Assembly: GCA_016183815.1 (NCBI GenBank) | Contig: JACPDW010000010.1 | Location: 1 to 64,000 of the forward strand | Reading direction: 5' to 3' | DNA length: 64,000 nucleotides | Source: Flavobacteriia bacterium | Lineage (GTDB): Bacteria; Bacteroidota; Bacteroidia; Flavobacteriales_D; Crocinitomicaceae | Part shown: in pieces, positions 33,340-42,108 of the stretch | Layout: each line of letters starts with the position of its first letter | Position numbering within the stretch: position 1 is the stretch's first letter | Program-made: the position numbers and the translations under genes | Notes under the pieces: model-generated | The model's input: the letters and a program-made list of their open reading frames with translations, nothing else | The model's database searches: none | What the model was told of the DNA's origin: nothing

Positions 33340-35225
33340 TGGAAAAAAATAGAATTATTAGTGGTCAATCACTTCTTTTTAATTCCTTGTTTGTTTTATT
33401 AAACTTAGCTGGTTTGACATTTGTAACCTTAGGGTTTCATGATTCCTTTATTGAAAGTAAATGGATGTTGACAGGCATTGGCTTTGCTTTGATGGCTTTT
33501 AGTGTTTTCGGAATGGTAGTCTTTAAAGGCAAATTAATGATGGCGACCGTTTCAAGAGTTTTAGTCGGGAGTTTATTCATTGTTTCTGGTTTAATAAAAG
33601 CGAATGACCCTCTGGGTTTTAGCTATAAATTGGAAGAATATTTTGAAGATGGGGCTTTGGCATTTAGAATTAAAGAGTGGTTTGGTACTCCTGGTTTTTC
33701 TTTAGAATTTTTCATTGATTGGGCCTTATCTTTATCCGTTTTAATTTGTATTGTTGAAATAGTGTTGGGTGTTTTAGTGTTGTTAGGAGGAAAAATAAAA
33801 TTAGTTTCTTGGTTGTTGTTGTTAATGATGTTGTTTTTTACTTTTCTCACTTGGCACACAGCTAATTGTGATGGTAATGTAAAATTTGTTGATAGAGATA
33901 CTTATCTTTCTTCAAATCCACTTTATGAGATAAAATTACAAGAGGCAAAGACGAATAAAGATTTAAAAATTGTCTCAAAGTCTTCTTCTCAATTGGTTGT
34001 CGATGAAAAAAAACAACCTCAATGTGTTACAGACTGTGGTTGTTTTGGTGACGCTATGAAAGGTTCGATAGGTCGCTCTTTAACCCCAAAAGAATCCATG
34101 TGGAAAGACATTATCTTAGATTATTTAATATTTTGGATATTTTTAGCTCAATGGATAATAAGACCAAACACTGGTAAAGAAAACAAATATATAATCCCAA
34201 TTTCATTACTTCTGATTGTATTTTTCTCTTATATTTTTAACTGGTATTTTCCTCTTTTATTTGGTTTTGTTTCTTTAGTTGGTTCTCTTTGGGTTTTAAA
34301 AGCAGGAGGAAGGGCCTTTGGAAATTTTTGGGGAGTGAGCATTTTAGTTTCTCTACTGTCTTATTTTTTAACATCTTACGTTCAACTTTTTGAGCCAGTT
34401 AAGGATTACAGACCATATTCTGTTGGAAGTAATTTAAGACAAAAGATGAACGACGGTATCGAAGGAAAATACGTCAATCTGTTGGTTTATAAAAACTTAA
34501 AAACAGGTAAAACGAAAGAATACGATGGCAATAGTAAAGAATATATCGATTCTAAAATCTGGGAAAATACCAGTTGGAAATACGACACAATGGTTACCAA
34601 AGAAATTATTCCAACCAAACTACCTTCAATTACTGGACAATTTAACCCTGTTATTTTATTCAATGACATTCAAGAGGAAGAAAAGCAAATGAACTATATT
34701 CAAGAAATCATTAATACATCAATGATTCCAGGATATACTTTGTTCGATAAAGAAAATATAACATTTGTTCATGTTCCAGAAAAGGATTACAATACTAACG
34801 ATTATGATACAACGTTCTTTCAAATAAAAGAAAAAGGTTTGATTTTAAATCCTGAATTATCCGAAATAAGCATCAGAGAATTTTTGATTAAAGAAAAACA
34901 AGTTATTATTTTATTCTCTAAAAATTTAAAAGAAGGCAATTTCTCTAAAATCTCTTCGTATAAAAAAATATTTGAAGAGGCTAAAAAACGCAAAATCCCA
35001 ATGCTTTTAGTTTGTAGTTCAAACAGAGATCAAATTATAAAATGGAGAAAAAAACATCAGTTCTCAATTCCAGGGTTTATAAATGATGAAACTGAATTAA
35101 AAGCAGTTGCTCGATCTAATCCATCGTTGATGATTTTGAACAATGGTGTTGTCGTGGGCAAATACCCTCATAGATCTACTCCGACTTTTCAATGGTTACT
35201 TAAAAACAAAATCATAAAAAAATAA
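33339..35225 (+). CDS. DoxX-like membrane protein of the BT_3928 type
   Basis: This 628-aa protein has an N-terminal membrane part of about eight helices (residues 15-345). It includes a DoxX/MauE-like four-helix unit (SRVLVGSLFIVSGLIKANDPLGFSYKLEEYF) and a cysteine-rich loop CVTDCGCFGDAMKGSIGRSLTP before the helix at about 275. The C-terminal region from about 520 is thioredoxin-like in strand order (KQVIILFSKNLKEGNFSKI, IPMLLVCSSNRDQI, NPSLMILNNGVVVGKYPHR) but without a CxxC. The loop cysteines point to a redox or metal role at the membrane; MauE-type proteins assist disulfide or cofactor formation. It is translationally coupled to DUF1599 and ends 1 bp before tpiA. Confidence 0.8.
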   Translation: MEKNRIISGQSLLFNSLFVLLNLAGLTFVTLGFHDSFIESKWMLTGIGFALMAFSVFGMVVFKGKLMMATVSRVLVGSLFIVSGLIKANDPLGFSYKLEEYFEDGALAFRIKEWFGTPGFSLEFFIDWALSLSVLICIVEIVLGVLVLLGGKIKLVSWLLLLMMLFFTFLTWHTANCDGNVKFVDRDTYLSSNPLYEIKLQEAKTNKDLKIVSKSSSQLVVDEKKQPQCVTDCGCFGDAMKGSIGRSLTPKESMWKDIILDYLIFWIFLAQWIIRPNTGKENKYIIPISLLLIVFFSYIFNWYFPLLFGFVSLVGSLWVLKAGGRAFGNFWGVSILVSLLSYFLTSYVQLFEPVKDYRPYSVGSNLRQKMNDGIEGKYVNLLVYKNLKTGKTKEYDGNSKEYIDSKIWENTSWKYDTMVTKEIIPTKLPSITGQFNPVILFNDIQEEEKQMNYIQEIINTSMIPGYTLFDKENITFVHVPEKDYNTNDYDTTFFQIKEKGLILNPELSEISIREFLIKEKQVIILFSKNLKEGNFSKISSYKKIFEEAKKRKIPMLLVCSSNRDQIIKWRKKHQFSIPGFINDETELKAVARSNPSLMILNNGVVVGKYPHRSTPTFQWLLKNKIIKK

Positions 35226-35226
35226 T

Positions 35227-35970
35227 ATGAGAAAAAATATCGTTGCGGCAAATTGGAAAATGAATTTAACCAAAAAGGAGGCCTTATCCATTTTTGAACA
35301 ATTAGAAGAAGTACAACTGAAAGATAATCAAGAAATTATTGTTTTTTCACCTTATGTTTTTCTTGATGCACTTAAACAAAAACAAAAAAAAGTCAAAGTA
35401 GGTGCTCAAAATTTTCACCCAGCGCCCCATGGTGCCTATACTGGAAAAGTCTCCATCAATCATTTATTGGATTTAGAAGTTGAATGTGTTTTAATTGGTC
35501 ACTCCGAAAGAAGAATGTTGTTTAATGAAAGTGACGAGCTTATTAAAACAAAAATCGATGTCGCAGTCGAAAATAAGCTGGAAATAGTTTTTTGTTGTGG
35601 AGAACCCATTGACATTAGAAATAAAAGTAGTCATTGCTCTTATGTTTTACAGCAAATGGAAGCAAATTTATTTCATTTAGACCATGAACAAATCAAACAA
35701 ATTAGTATCGCTTATGAACCAGTATGGGCTATTGGAACTGGTAAAACTGCAACTACAGAACAAGCAGAAAATATGCACCGTTTTATTCGAATGTGTGTTG
35801 AACAGCGTTATGGTTTTGAAATTTCAAATGAAATGAGTATATTGTACGGAGGAAGTTGTAATGCAACTAATTCGTCTGAACTTTTTGCATGTGAAAACAT
35901 CGACGGAGGATTAATAGGTGGTGCTTCATTGAAAGCAGAAGAGCTTTGTAAAATCATTTCTTCACTGTGA
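35227..35970 (+). CDS. tpiA: Triosephosphate isomerase
   Basis: This 247-aa glycolytic enzyme interconverts dihydroxyacetone phosphate and glyceraldehyde 3-phosphate. The barrel shows AANWKMN (the active-site N and K), IGHSERR with the electrophilic histidine near residue 94, YEPVWAIGTGKTAT with the catalytic glutamate and flexible loop 6, and LYGGSCNATNSSEL, the phosphate-binding loop (KPxN is changed here to CNATN, with the glycine pair kept). Normal length. It follows the DoxX-like gene by 1 bp, and its TGA overlaps the GTG start of prmA. Confidence 0.95.
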   Translation: MRKNIVAANWKMNLTKKEALSIFEQLEEVQLKDNQEIIVFSPYVFLDALKQKQKKVKVGAQNFHPAPHGAYTGKVSINHLLDLEVECVLIGHSERRMLFNESDELIKTKIDVAVENKLEIVFCCGEPIDIRNKSSHCSYVLQQMEANLFHLDHEQIKQISIAYEPVWAIGTGKTATTEQAENMHRFIRMCVEQRYGFEISNEMSILYGGSCNATNSSELFACENIDGGLIGGASLKAEELCKIISSL

Positions 35971-36803
35971 AAAACACTTTATGTTTAAAAATTTCTCTTC
36001 AACCATTTAACCCTTGGTCTGAAATATTAGTTTCACAATTATCAGAAATGAATTTTTCCTCATTTGAAGAAAAAGACAATTGTTTATTGGCTTATGGAAA
36101 TGAAGATGAAATAAATATAAATCAAGTATTAAATGAAACTTGCTTAAATAATGCTCCTATTACTTTTGAATGGACAACAGAAATATTTCCTTATCAAAAT
36201 TGGAATGAAAAATGGGAAAAAGAGTATGAAGCCATTCATATAGATAACAAAATAAGTATTACTGCACCTTTTCACAATCAAAAAGAATACTTAGATATTA
36301 ATGTACTTGTGCAAGCACAAACTTCTTTTGGGACTGGTCACCACCCTACTACACAGTTAGTAATAAGTACTATGAACAAAATATTTCCATTTCCTAAAAA
36401 AATTCTAGATATGGGAACTGGAACAGGAGTATTGGCAATTTTAGCTGAAAAACTTGGTGCAAATGCAGTAACAGCAGTGGACATTGAAGATTGGTCAATA
36501 GATAACGCAAAAAACAATGCTCATTTAAACGAATCAAAATCTATTACTTTTTTGTGTGGGGATATAAATATTTTGAAAAATGAAATATTTGATTTAATTT
36601 TAGCCAACATAAATAAAAATACCTTAACGAATCATGTTCCCATTTACTCTAAGTGTTTAAATGTGAATGGTCTTTTAATTTTGAGTGGTTTTTTAGAAAG
36701 CGATTTTGATGAAATGAATACAATTTGTATTGAAAATCAGTTGATTTTATCAGAAAAAAATCAAAAAGAAGGTTGGTTATGTTTGTCGTATTCTAAAATT
36801 TAA
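35967..36803 (+). CDS. prmA: Ribosomal protein L11 methyltransferase
   Basis: This 278-aa S-adenosylmethionine-dependent methyltransferase modifies lysines and the N-terminus of ribosomal protein L11. The N-terminal recognition domain (about 1-60) is weakly conserved. The catalytic part shows FGTGHHPTTQL (about 112-123), LDMGTGTGVLAILAEKLGA (motif I), VTAVDIEDWSIDNAKNNA, and DLILANINKNTL, all typical of PrmA. The start is a GTG overlapping the tpiA stop (GTGA). The gene for the large 1541-aa exported protein begins 5 bp after the stop, so both belong to the tpiA operon. Confidence 0.92.
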   Translation: MKNTLCLKISLQPFNPWSEILVSQLSEMNFSSFEEKDNCLLAYGNEDEININQVLNETCLNNAPITFEWTTEIFPYQNWNEKWEKEYEAIHIDNKISITAPFHNQKEYLDINVLVQAQTSFGTGHHPTTQLVISTMNKIFPFPKKILDMGTGTGVLAILAEKLGANAVTAVDIEDWSIDNAKNNAHLNESKSITFLCGDINILKNEIFDLILANINKNTLTNHVPIYSKCLNVNGLLILSGFLESDFDEMNTICIENQLILSEKNQKEGWLCLSYSKI

Positions 36804-36808
36804 AAAAA

Positions 36809-39800
36809 ATGAAAAAAATTGCCTTTCTTTTATTTTCTTTAATCTTTTTTAGTTCATTTTTTTATGCACAAGAGTTAAAAAAACAGAAAGAAAGTTTTAT
36901 TAAGGACTTTAAAAATCTTGTTGAACCTTTTTTAAAAGAAGAAAATAAATCGTTTGTTCGAAATGAACTGGAAAAAACCATTATGGATCCAATGGGTTTT
37001 TCAGATGATTTAACCGTTGATATGATAAGTACTTATGAGATCCTTAAATCTAAAAATTTCAAACCTTTTCCTATAATTTACAATTACATCTATTCTGTTT
37101 GTGCTTTTATGAAAGATAAAAACGGTAAAAGCGCTTTTAAAGATTGGGAAAAAATTATTGAAAAAATGATTGAGAATAAAAACCAAAGTAAAATGGAAGA
37201 TTTTTTAGATTTTTCTGCTGGTTTTTTCTCAAATAGCGTTTTAATTCATAATCCAACCTTTGATTGGTTATACAGAGGTGGTTCTTACAGCTTTGAAGAT
37301 CCAGATAGACCTATGGTTATTTTTGAAGGAGGAAATTTAGTTTGTGGAGTAGAAAACACTAGAGAAGATAAAGATAAAAACCCTTACGTTGATAGCATTG
37401 TGATTTACGAAGCAAAGGGCGTTTTTGATCCTTTCCTTAAAAAATGGAAAGCAAAAGGAGGAATCATTTCATGGGAAAAAGTTGGATTGCCCAAAAACGA
37501 AACCTATGCTGAACTTTCTTATTACAACTTGTCATTAAAAAGTTCGAGTTTAGAATGTGATACTGTTATTTTACATACACCCTATTTTCAAAAACCTATA
37601 AAAGGAAAACTCTCTGATAGAGCTTTTAGAATAAATAGAGAAGAAGACAAAACCTATCCTCAATTTAAATCTTTTGATAAAAGGTTAAAAATCAAACAAA
37701 TTGTACCAAATGTTGATTATGATGGTGGGTTTTCTTTGATGGGTAAAAATTTTGTAGGTATTGGTACAGGTGGTGAACCAGCGTTTATAGTTCTTCACCG
37801 AAATAGCAAACCATTTATCAAGCTTTTTACTCAATACATTTCGATCAATAAAGAAATGATTAAATGTTACAACGCACTTTCCTCAATTTATATAGGAACA
37901 AAAGACTCCATTTTTCACCCAAATATTGAATTTAATTACGATTTAAAAACCCAAATGATAGAATTTGTAAGAGCTTCAAAGGGTATGGGAACGGCACCTT
38001 TCTCTAATTCGTATCATCAAGTGGATATGTATATTCCAAAATTACTATGGAAATACGATAGTCCTGAAATTGAATTAACTTACATTATGGGGCAAAGTTT
38101 AGACCAACGATTCGCTCGTCTTGAATCAAAAAATTATTTTGACAATAAATTATACGACCGATTACAAGGCATGAATAAAAATCATCCTTTAGCTGCAATT
38201 GCTGAATATTGTTTTAAATATGACGAATATGTCTTACCCGAAGGAAAAATGGCTACTGCCTTAGGATTAACGATTGAACAAGCAAAAGTAATTCTATTGG
38301 ATTTAGCTACTTATGGGTTTTTAAATTATGACGTTGAAAATAAAATCATCTCAGTGAATCAAAAATTGTTGACATTTGCAAGAGCTAAATCACAAAAAAT
38401 TGACTACGATAATTTAAAATTTGAAGCAGACTTTAGACCAAAAAAACTAAGCGGTTATACCGATGAACAAATAAAAAAAGAAACATTTTTACAAGATATA
38501 CAATTAGAATACGATAAAAAAAACAAATATCGTGAAGGGTTAAAAAACTTTGGAATATTTAATCTTGGTACAATGGAAATTAGGATGGAGGGTATAGATA
38601 TGATTACTCTTTCAGACAATCAAAGAACTCATGTATTTCCTACTAACAACAATGTAATCATCAGAGAAAATAGAAATTTTGATTTTGCTGGCTGGATTAT
38701 CTCAGGAAAATTAGAAATAAACACATTAGAAGCAAATTATATTTATAATACACATAAAGTAAATATTTTTAAGTCCGAAAAAACATTGTTACGTGTAAAT
38801 CCTTTACAAGAAGCAGATGGAAAAAAACCAATAATTGTTTCAAATGAATTAAATGCTTTGGTTGGTGAATTATTGGTAGATGACCCAAGTAACAAAAGTG
38901 GATTAAGTAAAAAATTTACAGATTTTCCAAAATTGAATGTGAGCAAACCTTCGTTAGTTTATTATAATCAAAAATCTTTGTTTAAAGGTGCCTACGATAG
39001 TACACGTTTTTATTTTACTGTTGATCCATTTTCAATGGATAGCTTAGATAATTTTGTTGAAAAAACTCAGCGTTTTACTGGAGAATTGACTTCTGCTGGT
39101 ATTTTTCCTAAATTTAAAGAACCACTTAAAATTATGCCAGATTATTCTCTTGGATTTACTACAAAATCAGCTGAAAACGGATATCCAATTTATGGGAATA
39201 AAGCAAAATTTGATAATAAAATACTTTTATCTTCAAAAGGATTACAGGGTGCTGGTACCATTACTTATGTTGAATCCACTTCAATCTCAAAGGGCTTAAC
39301 TTTTTTACCAGACTCTACAATGGGATATGCTGAATTTGATAACAAACCTGTAGAAGGTGGTACTGAATTTCCTGATATTCAAGGGCAAGATGTGTATATC
39401 ACCCTTGTTCCTAAAAACGATGTATTGAAAGTAAAAACGGATATCAATAGAGAAATGACGATGTTCAACAAAGAATGTCGTATAAAAGGAACTGTTTATA
39501 TCCAACCTTTTGGTGCAAGTGGAAATGGTGTTACTACTTTTACAGATGCTAACTTAGGATCTAAAAAACTCAAGTTTACTCGATGGGAAATTAATTCCGA
39601 TACGGCGAATTTTAATGTAAAAAACAATTTTGTGGTGGACGATGAAGACCCCCTTTCTTTAAAAACAGAAAATTTACAAGCTCACGTCTCATTCAAAAAA
39701 AGAAAGGGTGAATTTAAATCCAATTCAGGTTCTTCAAGAGTTGAATTTCCTGTAAATCAGTATTTATGTAAAATTGACTTTTTCACTTGGTTCATGGACA

Positions 39801-41434
39801 AAGAGGAGCTTGAACTATCAACGAATGCTGATCGATCAATAGATATTGAAACGGATTTAGATTTAGTTGGAGCTAATTTCTTTTCATTACATCCTGAACA
39901 AGATTCTTTACAATTTAAGTCTAGACAAGCTCGTTTTAGCATAAGGCAAAAAACAATAACTTGTAAAAAAGTAGAATATATTGAAGTGGGCGATGCTCGT
40001 ATTTTCCCTGATACAAATACTGTGTTGATTAGAAAAAAGGCCAACATGGATCCACTTGTAAATTCAGAAATTTTAGCTAATAAAATTACAAAATTCCACA
40101 AATTTAGAAATTGTGATACTAAAATTCATGCCCGAAGAAAATATGAATCGACAGGTGATTACCCCTATTATGATAAAGACAGCAATGTGACTTTATTGAA
40201 AATGGATAGAATTTGGCTGGATTCAACCTATCAAACTACTGCGACAGGTAAAATTACTGAAAAAAGCAACTTTACTTTAAGTGAACAGTTTTCTTATTAT
40301 GGCGATGTGCTCATCAAGGCAAACGTTCAACACATTAAATTTTCTGGTTCAATAAGGGTGAATCATACTTGTAACAATTTTACTCGAAGTTATATGGCAA
40401 TTTCTTATGAAATAGATCCAAAAAATATTCAAATTCCAATTTCTCCAAAAACATTGAAAAGTATAGATAGTACTCAACTTTTTGTAGGTATTTTATGGAG
40501 AGATTCAAAAGATTTTGAAGAGATAAAAATGTATCCTACCTTTTTATCTGAAGCAGTTAATGTGAAAGACAAAATCGTTTTCTCGTCAGAAGGGTTTTTA
40601 CAATATAATTCCAACACAAGAGAGTTTCAAATTGCAAGCAAAGAAAAATTAGTCAACAGAGCTGAAAAAGGAAATTATCTGGCCTTTAACATTAATACCT
40701 GTTCCTTAAATGGTCTCGGTAAAATTGATTTAGGAGTTGACATTGAGCCAGTTAATGTTGAAGCCATTGGTAGAATAAATTATTACGAGAAAAATGGTCA
40801 AACCACCATGGATTTAACTTTGAAATATGATATTCCTCTTGAAGAAAACTCTTGGGAAAAAATTGCAGATAAAATCAACCTAATTCCAGACTTAAAACCG
40901 ATGGACTTTCTTTCAACCACTTACAAAAGTGCATTATTAGAATGGACAGATCAAAAAACAGCAGATAAAATTGAATCCGATTATACCTTAATGGGACAAA
41001 TTCCTAAAATGCCAAAAGAAGCTAAAGCATCCATTGTAATTTCTGGAATTAAATTAAGTTCATTTTATGACAGCAAATTTGATGAAAAAGGTATCATTTC
41101 AACTACTGATAAGGCTGCAATTGTTAGTCTATTTGGCAAACCAGTATTTAAAATGTTACCAGTAAAAGTGTTTTTCCAACAATTACCTACTTTAAGTGGT
41201 GGAGATAAGTTTGGTTTATATTTTCATCTTCCAGGAAGTAATCAGTACTTCTTAGATTTTTACAAACAAAAAAATGATGGTGAATTAAGAATTTATACTA
41301 GTGATGGTGAATTTATCAATGAAGTTAATGAGTTGAAATCAGACAAGAAAAAATCTAAAAACTTTTCTTATACTCCAACTACAAATAGAGTATATTTAGT
41401 TAAATTTTTAAAATTATTTGGAATAGAGGAATGA
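36809..41434 (+). CDS. Very large exported protein of unknown function (1541 aa)
   Basis: The protein has a signal peptide (IAFLLFSLIFFSSFFYAQ) and then an alpha-helical region (about 20-160) containing the signature-like SVLIHNPTFDWLYRGGSYSFEDPDRP. A long beta-rich stretch follows, to about residue 1400, in which short repeated strand pairs recur (for example NYIYNTHKVNIFKS, TDFPKLNVSKPS, RKYESTGDYPYYDKDSNVTLLKMDRIWLD). A predicted helical insertion at about 440-540 contains LPEGKMATALGLTIEQAKVILLDLATYGFLNYD, which looks like a winged-helix fold. No catalytic motif, lipobox, membrane helix or T9SS signal is seen. I recall similar large proteins in other Bacteroidota. It overlaps plsY by 4 bp, so it is expressed with housekeeping genes. 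An OstA/LptD-like scaffold or adhesion role is only speculation. Confidence 0.7.
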   Translation: MKKIAFLLFSLIFFSSFFYAQELKKQKESFIKDFKNLVEPFLKEENKSFVRNELEKTIMDPMGFSDDLTVDMISTYEILKSKNFKPFPIIYNYIYSVCAFMKDKNGKSAFKDWEKIIEKMIENKNQSKMEDFLDFSAGFFSNSVLIHNPTFDWLYRGGSYSFEDPDRPMVIFEGGNLVCGVENTREDKDKNPYVDSIVIYEAKGVFDPFLKKWKAKGGIISWEKVGLPKNETYAELSYYNLSLKSSSLECDTVILHTPYFQKPIKGKLSDRAFRINREEDKTYPQFKSFDKRLKIKQIVPNVDYDGGFSLMGKNFVGIGTGGEPAFIVLHRNSKPFIKLFTQYISINKEMIKCYNALSSIYIGTKDSIFHPNIEFNYDLKTQMIEFVRASKGMGTAPFSNSYHQVDMYIPKLLWKYDSPEIELTYIMGQSLDQRFARLESKNYFDNKLYDRLQGMNKNHPLAAIAEYCFKYDEYVLPEGKMATALGLTIEQAKVILLDLATYGFLNYDVENKIISVNQKLLTFARAKSQKIDYDNLKFEADFRPKKLSGYTDEQIKKETFLQDIQLEYDKKNKYREGLKNFGIFNLGTMEIRMEGIDMITLSDNQRTHVFPTNNNVIIRENRNFDFAGWIISGKLEINTLEANYIYNTHKVNIFKSEKTLLRVNPLQEADGKKPIIVSNELNALVGELLVDDPSNKSGLSKKFTDFPKLNVSKPSLVYYNQKSLFKGAYDSTRFYFTVDPFSMDSLDNFVEKTQRFTGELTSAGIFPKFKEPLKIMPDYSLGFTTKSAENGYPIYGNKAKFDNKILLSSKGLQGAGTITYVESTSISKGLTFLPDSTMGYAEFDNKPVEGGTEFPDIQGQDVYITLVPKNDVLKVKTDINREMTMFNKECRIKGTVYIQPFGASGNGVTTFTDANLGSKKLKFTRWEINSDTANFNVKNNFVVDDEDPLSLKTENLQAHVSFKKRKGEFKSNSGSSRVEFPVNQYLCKIDFFTWFMDKEELELSTNADRSIDIETDLDLVGANFFSLHPEQDSLQFKSRQARFSIRQKTITCKKVEYIEVGDARIFPDTNTVLIRKKANMDPLVNSEILANKITKFHKFRNCDTKIHARRKYESTGDYPYYDKDSNVTLLKMDRIWLDSTYQTTATGKITEKSNFTLSEQFSYYGDVLIKANVQHIKFSGSIRVNHTCNNFTRSYMAISYEIDPKNIQIPISPKTLKSIDSTQLFVGILWRDSKDFEEIKMYPTFLSEAVNVKDKIVFSSEGFLQYNSNTREFQIASKEKLVNRAEKGNYLAFNINTCSLNGLGKIDLGVDIEPVNVEAIGRINYYEKNGQTTMDLTLKYDIPLEENSWEKIADKINLIPDLKPMDFLSTTYKSALLEWTDQKTADKIESDYTLMGQIPKMPKEAKASIVISGIKLSSFYDSKFDEKGIISTTDKAAIVSLFGKPVFKMLPVKVFFQQLPTLSGGDKFGLYFHLPGSNQYFLDFYKQKNDGELRIYTSDGEFINEVNELKSDKKKSKNFSYTPTTNRVYLVKFLKLFGIEE

Positions 41435-42051
41435 GTTTTGAATACATACTTTTTTGTTTAATAGCGTATTTACTTGGCTCGATACCCTCGTCGGTTTGGA
41501 TTGGGAAAAGTTTTCATCAAATCGATGTGCGTGAACATGGGAGTAATAACGCTGGAGCAACTAATACTTTTAGGGTTTTAGGTAAAAAAGCAGGTATAAT
41601 TGTTTTAATGTTAGATATAATAAAAGGTGTTTTGGCTGTTTTGATTGTCGATTTGTTTGTTCAATCAGATGAATACTATTTTGTTCTCTTAAAACTTTCT
41701 TGTGGAATATTGGCTGTTATTGGGCATATTTTTCCAGTATTTGCTCGCTTTAACGGAGGAAAAGGTGTCGCTACTTCTTTTGGGATTTTAATTGGGATTT
41801 TTCCTTTGGCTGCTTTGATTACTTGTTTTGTTTTTTTAATCAGCTTTTTAATTAGTAGATATGTTTCACTTGGAGCATTAATAAGTGCTTTTACCTTTCC
41901 ATTTACAGTTATTTTTGTGTTGAAATACGATAATACTATTTTGATGATTTTTTCAATTCTTCTTTCACTTACAGTAATAATAACTCACCATAAAAATATT
42001 CGACGATTATTGAATGGAACTGAAAATAAAATGAACTTTTTTAAAAAATAA
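41431..42051 (+). CDS. plsY: Acyl-phosphate:glycerol-3-phosphate acyltransferase
   Basis: This 206-aa inner-membrane enzyme makes lysophosphatidic acid in phospholipid synthesis. It has about five hydrophobic helices and all PlsY motifs: LLGSIPSSVWIGK near the start, the glycine- and asparagine-rich HGSNNAGATNTFRVLGKKAG, and RFNGGKGVATSFG, which binds the acyl phosphate. The last conserved segment, HHKNIRRLLNGTENK, is also present. Length is normal. The ATG overlaps the stop of the 1541-aa gene (ATGA), which makes this the last gene of the tpiA-prmA run. A 10-bp palindrome CGTATATACG follows the stop. Confidence 0.93.
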   Translation: MSFEYILFCLIAYLLGSIPSSVWIGKSFHQIDVREHGSNNAGATNTFRVLGKKAGIIVLMLDIIKGVLAVLIVDLFVQSDEYYFVLLKLSCGILAVIGHIFPVFARFNGGKGVATSFGILIGIFPLAALITCFVFLISFLISRYVSLGALISAFTFPFTVIFVLKYDNTILMIFSILLSLTVIITHHKNIRRLLNGTENKMNFFKK

Positions 42052-42108
42052 TCGTATATACGTTTATTGAGGAATCATTAGTTTGATTTCAATATTAAAA
42101 TTTTACGT

